64,000 nt of DNA from Alicyclobacillus herbarius DSM 13609 (GTDB taxonomy: Bacteria > Bacillota > Bacilli > Alicyclobacillales > Alicyclobacillaceae): positions 23,619 to 87,618 of the forward strand of contig NZ_AUMH01000018.1 in assembly GCF_000430585.1 (NCBI RefSeq), in the 5' to 3' direction. Shown here piece after piece: positions 44,147-53,777 of this stretch (position 1 is the first letter of the stretch; every line of letters starts with the position of its first letter). The notes beneath the pieces were generated by a model, which ran no database searches, had not been told where the DNA came from, and worked only from the letters and a program-made list of their open reading frames with translations. Position numbers and translations under genes: made by a program.

Positions 44147-45169
44147 TCATCCCCTTTCACTCCTCGATTCGTCCTTTTCCGACCAGCGCAAGAGCGCCTT
44201 TCCCGGCCGCCCCGACATGGCGTACGCGTAGGCATCCCGAAACTCTACAAACGGAACCTCCGTGCCAATCAGCCGCACCAACATGTTCTGGAGGTGCAAA
44301 TCCCGCAGCAAGTCGACAGACTCCTCTAAATCTTCGGCTACATAAATGATGGATCCGAACATGGCTACCTCTTTGCGGACGAACTGCTGCACTGGCAACA
44401 CCGCCTCTTGCGCTAAACCAATCAGCACCACCACACCACCCGGTTCGACAAGACGCAGCGATTGCTGGACGGCCGCAGGATGACCCGCCGCCTCGATGAC
44501 CACGGAAAAGGAATTGTCCGGATACGCTTCTGGAACGTTTGCGTCCACCCCAGGCACGAGAGATTCTATCCACTCCAGCCGATCCGCCCGCACGTCCGCC
44601 ACGGCAACATGTTCGGTCCGCTGCCGCGCCAGTAAGGTGCACAGGGTCCCTTCGCTACCACAGCCGATGACCAGCACCCGGCTAGTCGCCCGCACGCCAG
44701 CGCGTTTGAGCGCTCGGGTAGCTACCGCCAGCGGCTCCGTCCAGACGGCCGCCATATCCGGTACCTCGGGCGGCACCGGCAAAACGTACTTGAACGGGAG
44801 GATAATCTCTTCCGCAAACACCCCAGGCTGGTTGATGCCCAAGGACCCTTTGTGCAGGCACAGGTTGGTCCGCCCTCGGCGGCACGGGCCGCACTCGCCG
44901 CAATACGTGTTCGGATTGACCACCACGCGCACGCCTGGTGAAAGGCTGACACCATCGCCCACTTCCACCACTTGTCCCAATAACTCATGGCCGGCCCGTA
45001 CGGGATACTTGGCGTGCGCCAGCTGGCCTTTATACACCTTCACATCCGATCCACAGATGCCCCCGTATAAAGCACGAACTCGGACCTCGCCGGGTTTCAG
45101 TGAAGGCAAGGGTTCAGACTGGGTGTGAAGAACCAATTGCCCCGGTTCCGCAAGCAACAGTTCAAGCAT
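44147..45169 (-). CDS. Zinc-dependent medium-chain alcohol/polyol dehydrogenase
   Basis: 340 aa. Start ATG behind AAGGGGG. Catalytic zinc ligands in GGICGSD and AGHELLG; the four structural zinc cysteines in CGECGPCRRGRTNLC. Nucleotide-binding loop is VLVIGCGSEGTLC, a variation on GxGxxG. Family examples are sorbitol, threonine, galactitol-1-phosphate and L-idonate dehydrogenases. Next to an ACS-type permease, a sugar-acid or polyol substrate is plausible. Separated from the SNF2 gene by 12 nt. Confidence 0.87.
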   Translation of the reverse strand: MLELLLAEPGQLVLHTQSEPLPSLKPGEVRVRALYGGICGSDVKVYKGQLAHAKYPVRAGHELLGQVVEVGDGVSLSPGVRVVVNPNTYCGECGPCRRGRTNLCLHKGSLGINQPGVFAEEIILPFKYVLPVPPEVPDMAAVWTEPLAVATRALKRAGVRATSRVLVIGCGSEGTLCTLLARQRTEHVAVADVRADRLEWIESLVPGVDANVPEAYPDNSFSVVIEAAGHPAAVQQSLRLVEPGGVVVLIGLAQEAVLPVQQFVRKEVAMFGSIIYVAEDLEESVDLLRDLHLQNMLVRLIGTEVPFVEFRDAYAYAMSGRPGKALLRWSEKDESRSERG

Positions 45170-45181
45170 ATTGAATCCCCC

Positions 45182-48082
45182 TTAATCCGCCACCAGTTCC
45201 TGCCGCAGGCGGAACATCTCGGCTAACTCGTCGTTCGAGAGCTCCGTCAACCACTGCTCCCCCGCCCCCACGATGTGCTCGGAGAGCGCGCTCTTCTCCT
45301 GCAGCATTTGGTCAATCCGTTCCTCCAACGTGCCTAATGAGACAAACTTATGCACCTGCACGTGCTGGTGCTGTCCGATACGATAGGCGCGGTCAGTCGC
45401 CTGTTCCTCCACCGCCGGGTTCCACCAGCGATCGAAATGAAACACGTGGTTGGCCGCCGTCAGGTTCAGTCCGACGCCCCCAGCCCGGAGGGACAAAACA
45501 AACACCCCGGACGATCCGTTCGGGTCTTGAAACTCAGCAATCATCTTTTCTCGATCCACCTGCGCCACAGACCCGTGCAGGAACAAAACCGGCTCGGCAA
45601 GACGCCGACTCAACGCATCCTGCAGCAGGGTCCCCACCTCGAGGAACTGCGTGAAGACGAGACACCGGTCCCCCTCCGCGCGCACCTCCTCGACCATCTC
45701 CAGGAGTCGATCCAACTTGTTCGAGCGACCTTTGTAACGGCGGATCGACTGTTTCAAATATACGGCCGGGTGGTCACAAATCAGCTTGAGCCGAGTCAAC
45801 GCGGCTAAAATCAGGCCGCGCCGGCGCATCTCTGGCGCTCCGTCCACCTCGCGCAGCAGTTCGTCCAATACCCCCTGGTAGAGGGCGGCCTGTTCCGCCG
45901 TCAAGTGGACGTATTCGCGCGTCTCCGTCTTGTCCGGTAGGTCCAATTCAATCGCCGGATCCGTCTTCATCCGGCGCAGTAGAAACGGCTGGACCAGGCG
46001 CTGCAGCTGCCCTGTCCGGACCGCGTCCTGGTGGCGCTCAATTGGAGTGACAAACCGTTCTGTGAAAGACTTCAGACTACCCAGATACCCTGGGTTCAAA
46101 AAAGCAAAAATCGACCACAGCTCGGTGAGTCGGTTCTCAATCGGAGTGCCGGTCAGGGCGATACGGTGCCGGGCTGACAACCTGCGCACCGCCTGCGCCT
46201 GCTTGGTCGCTGGGTTCTTGATGTTCTGCGCCTCGTCCAAGCAGACTGCACGCCATTCCATTTGTTCCAAATCCGAGGCGTCCAGCTGCACTAAGGTGTA
46301 GGTTGTCAGCACCACGTCGGCCGTACGGATCGCGTCGATTAAGGCCTGACCATGTTGACGGGCGCTGCCGTAATGGACGTGCACAGACAAACCCGGCGCA
46401 AACTGACGCAACTCCCGCTGCCAGTTACCGAGCACCGAGGTCGGACAGACAATCAGCGCCGGGCCCTCCGCGTTGTCGGTAGCCATGAGGTAAGCAATCA
46501 GCTGCACCGTTTTTCCGAGTCCCATGTCGTCCGCCAGGCATGCGCCAAGGCCCCATTCCCGCATCCGGCGCAGCCACCGGTAGCCCTGTACCTGATATGG
46601 ACGCAGCTGACCAACAAAGCCGTCCGGCACCGGATACGCCGGGAGTTCCTCGCGCTGGGTGAGCCCGCGCAGGGCTTGCCGCAGTGCAGGCGGCAGCACA
46701 AAGTGAACCGCGTCGAGCGGTTCTGACTCCGCTTCCGACTGGGATACCTCCGAAAGTGGCGCTGCATCGACACCTCCTTGCCGGTTCTCATCCACGTCCC
46801 CGTTCCCGTCCAGAAGCGTCTGCTGCAGCACGTCCATCATCGTCAAGCCGCGCCGCTCTATGGTTTCCAACCGCCGGCGCAGCCTCTTTAGCCTCTCCGT
46901 ATCCAACACCAGCCACTGGCCGTTAAGGTGGACAAGTCGCTGCCCCGTCTCGACGAACCGCCAGAACTCCTGCTCGTCCAATTCGGTGTCACCGATGGCC
47001 AATTTCCAGTCGAACGACACAGTGTCCGTCAGATTGAACCACGTCCGTCCCCCGCGCTGGGGCTGAACCTGAGCGCGCACCTGCACACGCGCCGTCGTTG
47101 CCGCCTCCCACCAACTGGGCACCATCACCGTACACCCCGCCTCGGTGAGGCGCGGCGTCGTCTCCGCCAAAAAACGCCAAGCCTGGCCCTCATCCAGGGT
47201 CGCTACGCCGTCTTTCCACGCCAGTTCCCCAAGCCACGATTCCGCCTCCAACCAGCGCCAAACCCGCTGCTCCGCTAGCTCGAGGTCTGCCTCCCATTCC
47301 GGAGGGAACGACGCGTCTTCACGCGTTTGGCTCAGTGTCCACATCCGGCCGGGGTCGGACACCGCCGAAAACACCATCCGCAACTGCCAAGGCTCCGTGT
47401 CTACGGGCGGATCGAGCAATTGCAAAGCAGGCTGCAGCGGCGAGACAAACTCTCCCCAACCGACTGCCGCCCGCCACTCCTCCGGGACGAGCCACGGCGG
47501 CAGTTCGCGCGCGCTTAGCAACGGGCGCGTCGCCACCACCTCGGCCAACGCTTCGCGCAAGGCTGAGTTTGCCGAAACCTCCTCCCAAATGACCGCGTCT
47601 GCCCACGCCTGTAAGGTGTCGCGAAGCGGCTCTGGCGGGGTGTTATCCGTCGGCCACTCGACTTGCCACGAAAGGCGCGGCGCCATCACGCGCAGGGACG
47701 AATTGCCCGGCCGAAATGCCTGTGCCTCACCCGTTTGCAGCGGCTTGCCCAGCGTCGGGCGGAACCGCCCTGCGTCCAGAGCCTCTGCGAGAATGGGCGC
47801 CCATCGAAACGCCTGAAGGCAGACGTCCGTCCACTGCCAATCGGTGTGCCGATGGTAGTGAGGAGTGCGGAAGTACCGGAGGGCTTGCGCGGGGGTGAGA
47901 CGAAATCCTACCTGGCCTTCCCAGGTGAGGGTCTCCACGGCTGTGCCATATTCGGATTCGGGATCCCAAGCGAACACGCGCATGGCCAATTCGGAGACGT
48001 CCCTCTGCCATTCGCGACCTTTCGGTCCCAACCAAAAGGCGCCATCGGGAAGACGCCTCATATCCATGTGAATGGTCGTCAT
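45182..48082 (-). CDS. SNF2-family DNA-dependent ATPase/helicase (YwqA-like)
   Basis: 966 aa. Start ATG of MTTIHMD, overlapping the SWIM gene stop (ATGA), with AAGGTGAT upstream. The N-terminal half is the SNF2-associated region; the ATPase core starts near residue 490: motif I LADDMGLGKTVQ near 515, motif Ia LIVCPTSVLGNWQREL, motif II DEAQNIKN near 611, motif III ALTGTPIENR, and the C-terminal lobe with VFVLSLRAGGVGLNLTAA and RAYRIGQ. Likely translocates on DNA and displaces proteins. Paired with a SWIM protein as in Bacillus ywqA-ywqB. Confidence 0.92.
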   Translation of the reverse strand: MTTIHMDMRRLPDGAFWLGPKGREWQRDVSELAMRVFAWDPESEYGTAVETLTWEGQVGFRLTPAQALRYFRTPHYHRHTDWQWTDVCLQAFRWAPILAEALDAGRFRPTLGKPLQTGEAQAFRPGNSSLRVMAPRLSWQVEWPTDNTPPEPLRDTLQAWADAVIWEEVSANSALREALAEVVATRPLLSARELPPWLVPEEWRAAVGWGEFVSPLQPALQLLDPPVDTEPWQLRMVFSAVSDPGRMWTLSQTREDASFPPEWEADLELAEQRVWRWLEAESWLGELAWKDGVATLDEGQAWRFLAETTPRLTEAGCTVMVPSWWEAATTARVQVRAQVQPQRGGRTWFNLTDTVSFDWKLAIGDTELDEQEFWRFVETGQRLVHLNGQWLVLDTERLKRLRRRLETIERRGLTMMDVLQQTLLDGNGDVDENRQGGVDAAPLSEVSQSEAESEPLDAVHFVLPPALRQALRGLTQREELPAYPVPDGFVGQLRPYQVQGYRWLRRMREWGLGACLADDMGLGKTVQLIAYLMATDNAEGPALIVCPTSVLGNWQRELRQFAPGLSVHVHYGSARQHGQALIDAIRTADVVLTTYTLVQLDASDLEQMEWRAVCLDEAQNIKNPATKQAQAVRRLSARHRIALTGTPIENRLTELWSIFAFLNPGYLGSLKSFTERFVTPIERHQDAVRTGQLQRLVQPFLLRRMKTDPAIELDLPDKTETREYVHLTAEQAALYQGVLDELLREVDGAPEMRRRGLILAALTRLKLICDHPAVYLKQSIRRYKGRSNKLDRLLEMVEEVRAEGDRCLVFTQFLEVGTLLQDALSRRLAEPVLFLHGSVAQVDREKMIAEFQDPNGSSGVFVLSLRAGGVGLNLTAANHVFHFDRWWNPAVEEQATDRAYRIGQHQHVQVHKFVSLGTLEERIDQMLQEKSALSEHIVGAGEQWLTELSNDELAEMFRLRQELVAD

Positions 48083-49668
48083 TGCGGCATCACCTTGGCC
48101 TTGTTCATCTCTTCGAGGAGTGCGCGCAGGCGGCGGTGGCGATGCGTGAAGCGGCGTAGATACGCCTCCCATTCCTCTGTCTGCTTTAGCTTGCGGTAAC
48201 ACTTGCGCAGCTGCTTGAGGCGACGACAGGCCTGACGGTAGTGGTCACGACCGCGTAACTCGACCAATCGGTGCACCTCCTGATGGAGAATCGGAATCAG
48301 CACCTCGGGCGCCTGTTGCTCGACGAGTCGCCGCTCCTCCTTGCTGACTCCGTCCAGGCCACCACTGCCCATCACGTAATCCGCCCAATCGACAAACTCC
48401 TCGCGCTGCAGGAGGAAGGTACGATACTCCCCCGTCGTGACGGGCAGGTGTCGGCGCAGGAAGGCGCGGCATAGAGGCTCTGCCTCGGGCACCTCATGCG
48501 CCAACCGCAGCCAAGGAGCAGCCAACGCTTGCGCCCACACGTTGCCCGGCTCAAGGCGTTCGCTGACCGTCGCGAGCAGGGCCTGATACAAGTCCCAACG
48601 CCGACTGTGGCTTAAGGCGGATAGGCACTGGTTGGTCGCTTCAAAGTCGTCCCCGTACAAAGAAACCAGTGTTTCCGCACGCACGTCCGACTCCTCGGTG
48701 AGGAGGTCAAGAACCGTCCGAAGCCGCCGCAGGTGCAGCAGCGGTTCGTTCTCAGCCGATGGTCTCTGTTCACACTGGGCGATCCGCCCGTCCAAGTACG
48801 CTCGCTCGGCCCGCAGCAAGTCGGGATACGCGTAGAGCCAACCCAACCACATCCAGGTTACCGCCGACGCCGATGCGGAGGTGAGCATCTGCGGATTGTC
48901 CAGAATGCGATGATGGAGCCAGCGTACCCAATCGGCCGCCTCACGCTCGGACGCCACCTGAGTAACCGCAGATTCCGCAAGGTACCCCAGGCCCTGCGCC
49001 AACTCGCGAATCTCGGAGGCAGCGGATTTCACCCAATACGACGGGGCAATCGGGGCACCGTCCGCTTTCCCCAGTTCCAGGCGATACACCATCGTCGCCG
49101 CGCGCACCACCACCTCGCCGAGCTGGCGGCGACCGTCCGGCCACGCCTCTAGGTCCCGCAGCAGCCGCTCCCGTACTCGATGCAGCTCGAAGTCGTGATA
49201 CATTGCCCAAGGTGGAAGGCGCTCAATCTGGCTTTCGACAAACAAGACCCAGTCGGTCGGCGCCGCTTCGGGACGAAAATCCCCGGCCGCAACCGGTGCG
49301 GCCTTGACGGCGGCAAGGTCGGCGGCAACGCGCTGTAACCCCAGCCCCAGTGGCCCATCGACCAGGCCTTCCAAGGAGGCAAACCGAACCCCGGCTTCCT
49401 CCAAAACGGCGAGGCCCACCGCCGCCAGGTGCTTGCACAAATCCCCGTACGGGCAGGTGCAGAAACTGCGCGCAGGGAACGACTCGAGGTCCAACTGCAC
49501 GCTGTACGACTCGCTGCCCTCTACCGTGGCAGTCACCACTGGCCCTTGCACCGCCAACGCGGTCACCCGCTCATCAGCCAAATAGGCTATGCCGCGCTCC
49601 AAGATGTGGGGTTGAATATGCTCTCTCAGTCCCTGTGCCAGCTGGAGCCAGGTCTCGATGGGCGGCAT
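48079..49668 (-). CDS. SWIM zinc-finger protein (YwqB-like)
   Basis: 529 aa. Start is the second of two close ATG codons (MPPIETW), because AGGAGG touches the first. SWIM motif near residues 65-80: CTCPYGDLCKH (CxCx5CxH). The remainder is mostly helical without a family I can name. SWIM proteins bind DNA or protein partners and commonly accompany SNF2 ATPases, here by a 4-nt overlap. Its longer in-frame extension upstream would run into the divergent monooxygenase gene and is rejected. Confidence 0.85.
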   Translation of the reverse strand: MPPIETWLQLAQGLREHIQPHILERGIAYLADERVTALAVQGPVVTATVEGSESYSVQLDLESFPARSFCTCPYGDLCKHLAAVGLAVLEEAGVRFASLEGLVDGPLGLGLQRVAADLAAVKAAPVAAGDFRPEAAPTDWVLFVESQIERLPPWAMYHDFELHRVRERLLRDLEAWPDGRRQLGEVVVRAATMVYRLELGKADGAPIAPSYWVKSAASEIRELAQGLGYLAESAVTQVASEREAADWVRWLHHRILDNPQMLTSASASAVTWMWLGWLYAYPDLLRAERAYLDGRIAQCEQRPSAENEPLLHLRRLRTVLDLLTEESDVRAETLVSLYGDDFEATNQCLSALSHSRRWDLYQALLATVSERLEPGNVWAQALAAPWLRLAHEVPEAEPLCRAFLRRHLPVTTGEYRTFLLQREEFVDWADYVMGSGGLDGVSKEERRLVEQQAPEVLIPILHQEVHRLVELRGRDHYRQACRRLKQLRKCYRKLKQTEEWEAYLRRFTHRHRRLRALLEEMNKAKVMPQ

Positions 49669-49872
49669 CCTCATCCTCCTTTCACCAGCGTCGAATCTCC
49701 GTACTCTATCAGTGCTCTGTGGACAGGGTAGCCGATTCCCCCTCACGACGCAACGCCTGCTCCGCTTTCGCCGGGGTGGCATTCGCATCCGGAACCCAAA
49801 GTGGAGTAGACTGAAAGAAGGAACCGGTCCGCAGAAATGGCTCGAGACAACGAGAAATCCGAGGCGATACAT

Positions 49873-50874
49873 ATGAAACTGAGTGTGCTTGATCAATCCC
49901 CGATTGGTCCGGACAAGACACCGCAAGACGCCCTGCGTGAGACGGTGCAGTTGGCGCAGGCGGTGGAGCGGTTGGGCTATTTTCGATTTTGGGTGTCCGA
50001 ACACCACAACACCGCGCGGCTGGCCGGGACGACTCCAGAGGTGCTGCTCGCACACCTGGGTGCCCGGACCCAGCGCATTCGCTTAGGATCCGGCGGAGTT
50101 CTGCTTCCCTACTACAGTCCCCTCAAAGTGGCGGAAAACTTCCGCATGCTGGAGGCCCTGTACCCGGGGCGCATCGACCTCGGGCTGGGCCGTGCGCCTG
50201 GTGGCGACATGCGCACTATGCGAGCGATGCTGAACGGCAGCCACAAGTCACTCGACGACTACCCGGAACAGGTCAAGACTCTGCTGCACTTCCTGCACGA
50301 CGATCTTCCCGAGAATCACCGGCATTACGGCGTCCACGCTATGCCCACCGGACCCAGCGCGCCGGAGGTGTGGCTGCTTGGATCCAGCGACGCCAGTGCC
50401 TACTATGCGGCCACCTTGGGTACGCGTTTTTCGTTTGCCCAGTTTATCAACGGCTACGGGGGGCCTGAGGTGGTGCGGATGTATAAGGAGTCGTTTCGGC
50501 CCTCTCCGTATCTTAAGCACCCGGAAGCCAACGCGGCCATCTTTGCCTTGTGTGCGGAGACGGAGGAAAAGGCGGAGGAACTAGCCGCTATCATGGACCT
50601 GCGGCTGTTGTGGCTGGAACAGGGCCGCGGGGGCGAAATCCCCAGCGCAGAGGAGGCCCGTGCGTATACGTTCACACCGTGGGAGGAGCGGCGGGTCCAG
50701 GCTAACCGCGCCCGCATGGTATTCGGTACACCAGATAAGGTGCGAGACCAACTCACCGATTTGGCCCGCACATACGGCATCGACGAGTGGATTCTCGTGA
50801 CCATCACCGATACGTTCGCGTCGCGTCTGCGCTCGTACGAACTGATTGCCGAGGCGTTTGGTCTAACGGCGTGA
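49873..50874 (+). CDS. Luciferase-like monooxygenase (LLM class, flavin-dependent)
   Basis: 333 aa. Start ATG of MKLSVLDQSPI; GAGG lies upstream. Bacterial luciferase-type TIM barrel: RFWVSEHHNTARLAG, TQRIRLGSGGVLLPYYSPLKVAE, GRIDLGLGRAPGGD, typical of the MsnO8/YtmO-like group. FMNH2-dependent; the natural substrate is unknown. Divergent from the SWIM/SNF2 operon with a 204-bp shared upstream region. Confidence 0.88.
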   Translation: MKLSVLDQSPIGPDKTPQDALRETVQLAQAVERLGYFRFWVSEHHNTARLAGTTPEVLLAHLGARTQRIRLGSGGVLLPYYSPLKVAENFRMLEALYPGRIDLGLGRAPGGDMRTMRAMLNGSHKSLDDYPEQVKTLLHFLHDDLPENHRHYGVHAMPTGPSAPEVWLLGSSDASAYYAATLGTRFSFAQFINGYGGPEVVRMYKESFRPSPYLKHPEANAAIFALCAETEEKAEELAAIMDLRLLWLEQGRGGEIPSAEEARAYTFTPWEERRVQANRARMVFGTPDKVRDQLTDLARTYGIDEWILVTITDTFASRLRSYELIAEAFGLTA

Positions 50875-51015
50875 AATAGCGGAGCACATATGGGTCGGGC
50901 GGGCTTGATTCTCCGGGCGAGACGCCGGGACCCGTCGGCCCGTTTTGCGGGCCCGCGGTTCAACGGCAGCAAGGTATGGCGTCCAAAGAAACGACGCCGC
51001 TCTCGTGGACCCGCC

Positions 51016-51047
51016 GAAAAAACGGAGAGGCATTCCTCCTCCCCGTT
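51016..51047 (-). terminator. Intrinsic terminator of the hexuronate operon
   Basis: On the minus strand AACGGGGAGG pairs with CCTCTCCGTT (10 bp, one G-U pair) and is followed by TTTTTT. It lies 52 nt after the uxuA stop codon. The gap 50875-51098 shows no other feature that I can support. Confidence 0.85.
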
Positions 51048-51098
51048 TCCTGGCTCTGCTTGATGTCACCATTTCAACATTGGAGGTTGCCTGCCCCG

Positions 51099-52139
51099 CT
51101 ACTGCCGGCACGCCGCCTCCCACAACCCGTTTAGGTACGCGGCCCCGAGAGCCCGGTCATACAGCCCGTAGCCGGGACGGCCCCGTTCACCCCAAATCAT
51201 GCGACCGTGATCCGGCCGAATCGGCCCCTCGTAGTGAAAGTCCGCCAACGCCTTCATGACCGCGTACATATCGACCGATCCGTCCGCACTCCGGTGACTG
51301 CTCTCGTAAAAGCGCTGCGGCCCGGTGACGCGGACGTTGCGGGCGTGGACAAAGTGCACCCGGCCTTGGGCCAAAAACTCGCGCAGCAAAGCGGGCACAT
51401 CATTGTCCGGGTTCGCGCCGAGAGAACCGGTACACAGGCACAGCCCGTTGCTCGGCGAATCGGACAACGCCAGCAGACGGCGCAAGCTCGGCCCGTCCCG
51501 GAGAATGCGCGGAAGACCGAACACTGACCACGGCGGATCGTCCGGGTGGACGGCTAACTTGACGCCCGCCTCCGCAGCGGCCGGAGCGACGGCCTGAATG
51601 AAATAAGCGAGATGGCTCCACAGCGCCTCCTCGTCCACGTCCTGATACGCCCGCATCAGACCCGCCAGTTCATCGTCGCGGTAGCTGGCGTCCCACCCGG
51701 GAAGTTTGAGCTCTCCGTTCACCGGGTTCATCCGCGCAATTTCGTCCTCGTCATAAGCCAAAGTGAGCGATCCGTCCGGCAGCCGATAGTCCAGCCGCGA
51801 CCGTGTCCAGTCGAACACGGGCATGAAGTTGTAGCACACCGTGTCGATGCCGGCCTGGCCGAGGCGGCGTACCGTCTCGATGAAGTTCTCGATGTAGCGG
51901 TCACGGCTCGGCCTGCCCAGCTTGATGTCCTCATGCACTGGCACACTCTCAATCACCGTCAGGTCGAGACCGTGGTCCGTAATCTGGCGCTTGAGCGCCG
52001 CGATGTGCTCCGTGGGCCAGACCTCACCGACCGGGACCGTATAGAGCGCGCTGACAACGCCCACCATCCCGGGTATCTGGCGAATCTGCCAGAGCTGGAC
52101 CGGATCATCCGCGCCATACCAGCGAAACGACATCTTCAT
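51099..52139 (-). CDS. uxuA: Mannonate dehydratase
   Basis: 346 aa, usual for the Bacillus-type UxuA. MKMSFRWYGADDPVQL is the typical opening; further family blocks are VIESVPVHEDIKLG, VCYNFMPVFDWTR, AVHPDDPPW (metal His), LCTGSLG, FVHARNV and RPDHGRMIW. Dehydrates D-mannonate to 2-keto-3-deoxygluconate (KDG). Starts inside the eda stop codon (ATGA overlap) and is the last gene before the terminator. The fructuronate reductase that would supply mannonate is not found in the window. Confidence 0.94.
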   Translation of the reverse strand: MKMSFRWYGADDPVQLWQIRQIPGMVGVVSALYTVPVGEVWPTEHIAALKRQITDHGLDLTVIESVPVHEDIKLGRPSRDRYIENFIETVRRLGQAGIDTVCYNFMPVFDWTRSRLDYRLPDGSLTLAYDEDEIARMNPVNGELKLPGWDASYRDDELAGLMRAYQDVDEEALWSHLAYFIQAVAPAAAEAGVKLAVHPDDPPWSVFGLPRILRDGPSLRRLLALSDSPSNGLCLCTGSLGANPDNDVPALLREFLAQGRVHFVHARNVRVTGPQRFYESSHRSADGSVDMYAVMKALADFHYEGPIRPDHGRMIWGERGRPGYGLYDRALGAAYLNGLWEAACRQ

Positions 52140-52798
52140 CCGCGCCGCGCCTCCCGGACTTGCCCCGCGACCGTTTCGGCCTTCTCGCGGATGACGGAAT
52201 AGTCCCCTTGGGCAATCGCGTCTTTGGGCGTCAGCGCACTGCCGACACCCACCGCCAAAGCGCCGGCCGCCAAGTAGGTGCCAACCTGCTCCGGCTGGAT
52301 GCCACCGGTGGGCATGAACAGGGTGCCGCGAAACGGGCCGAGCAGGTCCTTGAGGTACCCAGGTCCGACCGCCCCGGCCGGAAACAGCTTCAAAACCTCA
52401 GCCCCTGCGCGCAGGGCCGCCGCGGCTTCCGACGCGGTAAAGATGCCCGGGATATAGAGACACTTATACTTCTTTGCGGCCTGGACCAGGTCCGCATCGA
52501 AGTGCGGGCTGACCAGAAAATCGGCACCCGCATCCAACGCTTCACGCATCTGTTCCTCATACATGACCGTACCCGCGCCAATCACCAGCTTGTCCCCAAC
52601 GTAATTGCGCACACCGGCAATCACCTCGGCCGCGGCAGGCGAGTCCATCGTCAGTTCCACCGCCTGCACGCCGCCTTCCAAGAGCGCCTCGACCACACGC
52701 TGCACGGCATCTACGGGCAGCCGTCGCAGCACGGCGACCACGCCCGCCTCACCGATGCGTTCCAGCAACCGCCCTGTTACCTCCGCCGTCATCGCCAT
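52136..52798 (-). CDS. eda: KDPG/KHG aldolase
   Basis: 220 aa. Class I aldolase TIM barrel: GVVAVLRR, AVELTMDSP (catalytic Glu position), IGAGTVMYEEQ, FLVSPHFD, and the Schiff-base lysine in LKLFPAGAVG. Splits KDPG into pyruvate and glyceraldehyde-3-phosphate. Its start overlaps kdgK by 10 nt and its end overlaps uxuA by 4 nt. Confidence 0.94.
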   Translation of the reverse strand: MAMTAEVTGRLLERIGEAGVVAVLRRLPVDAVQRVVEALLEGGVQAVELTMDSPAAAEVIAGVRNYVGDKLVIGAGTVMYEEQMREALDAGADFLVSPHFDADLVQAAKKYKCLYIPGIFTASEAAAALRAGAEVLKLFPAGAVGPGYLKDLLGPFRGTLFMPTGGIQPEQVGTYLAAGALAVGVGSALTPKDAIAQGDYSVIREKAETVAGQVREARRG

Positions 52799-53757
52799 AC
52801 CCCTTCCGTCCCTTCGAGTTCCGCCATCGCCTCCGCCATAGATGGGTAACCGGTGTTATCGCCCACGCGCGTCACCGCGTACGCGCCCACCACCGCGCCC
52901 AAGCGAGCCGCCTTCTCGGTGGACCACTCGGCGAGCATACCGGCGATAAAGCCAGCGTTGAAGCCGTCGCCGGCCCCCACCGTATCCACCACCTGGGGCA
53001 CCGGACAAGCCGGAACCCGCGTGATACGCCCATCCTCGCTGACGACCGCGCCCTCGGCGCCGCATTTCACCACGACGCCCCGACCGTGAAAGCCGAGGCT
53101 GCGTGCCTGCCGCTCCACCGCATCAGCTTGTGACGTGTCAAACAGGGCAGCCGCTTCCTCGTCGCCCAGCAAGAACCAGTCGATGCGCGGCAACAAGTGC
53201 TCAACGAGGGCCCTCCAATCCGGTTTCGCGGCCAGTTTGTAGCGAATGTTGACGTCAAAAGACACGGTGCTGCCGCCTGCCTTGGCCGCCGTCAAAAGCT
53301 CATCCGCTGCGGCCCTCGCGCCAGCGCCCAGCATCCACGTGATGCCGGTGGCATGCACCCACGTATACCCCCCGGCGCGCAGTTCTTGCGCGGGAGCCTG
53401 TACGTTCCACAACCCTTGCGCCATTGGCGAGGTAGATCGGTAGTAATACACCGAGGTGCCCTGCCTCAGGCCGCTCCAGTGTTTGAACAACAACGCGGTC
53501 GGGGCGGCCTGCTCCTCGACAAAGTGGACATCAATGCCCTCGCTCCGGGCCTGACGCAGCACAAGCTGGCCCAGCGGGTCTTGTCCGATGGCCGCCGCAA
53601 AAGCCACGTCCACTCCCAACCGTGCTAAACCGACGGCCGTATTCAGTTCCGCGCCCGCCGCGTACGGCGTAAGCGGCGAACCCTCCACATAGGGACCGGC
53701 GTGTTCCGGCACCATGGCCACCAGAGGCTCCCCAAATGTCAATACCCTGCTCGCCAT
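52789..53757 (-). CDS. kdgK: 2-keto-3-deoxygluconate kinase
   Basis: 322 aa, PfkB/ribokinase fold. Opening LTFGEPLVAMVP, substrate-side AAGAELNTAVGLARLG, and the anion-hole/catalytic motif DTVGAGDGFNAGFIAG. Phosphorylates KDG to KDPG, linking the dehydratases UxaA/UxuA with Eda. An AAGGAGG lies 14 nt before the ATG, a little far. Order uxaB-kdgK-eda-uxuA follows the pathway. Confidence 0.92.
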   Translation of the reverse strand: MASRVLTFGEPLVAMVPEHAGPYVEGSPLTPYAAGAELNTAVGLARLGVDVAFAAAIGQDPLGQLVLRQARSEGIDVHFVEEQAAPTALLFKHWSGLRQGTSVYYYRSTSPMAQGLWNVQAPAQELRAGGYTWVHATGITWMLGAGARAAADELLTAAKAGGSTVSFDVNIRYKLAAKPDWRALVEHLLPRIDWFLLGDEEAAALFDTSQADAVERQARSLGFHGRGVVVKCGAEGAVVSEDGRITRVPACPVPQVVDTVGAGDGFNAGFIAGMLAEWSTEKAARLGAVVGAYAVTRVGDNTGYPSMAEAMAELEGTEGVWR

Positions 53758-53777
53758 GACCGTGCTGTCAAACCTCC

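Noticed and set aside
49669..50055. Long N-terminal extension of the SWIM protein.
   Set aside because: It would overlap the divergent monooxygenase gene, lacks family similarity, and AGGAGG clearly sets the start at 49668.
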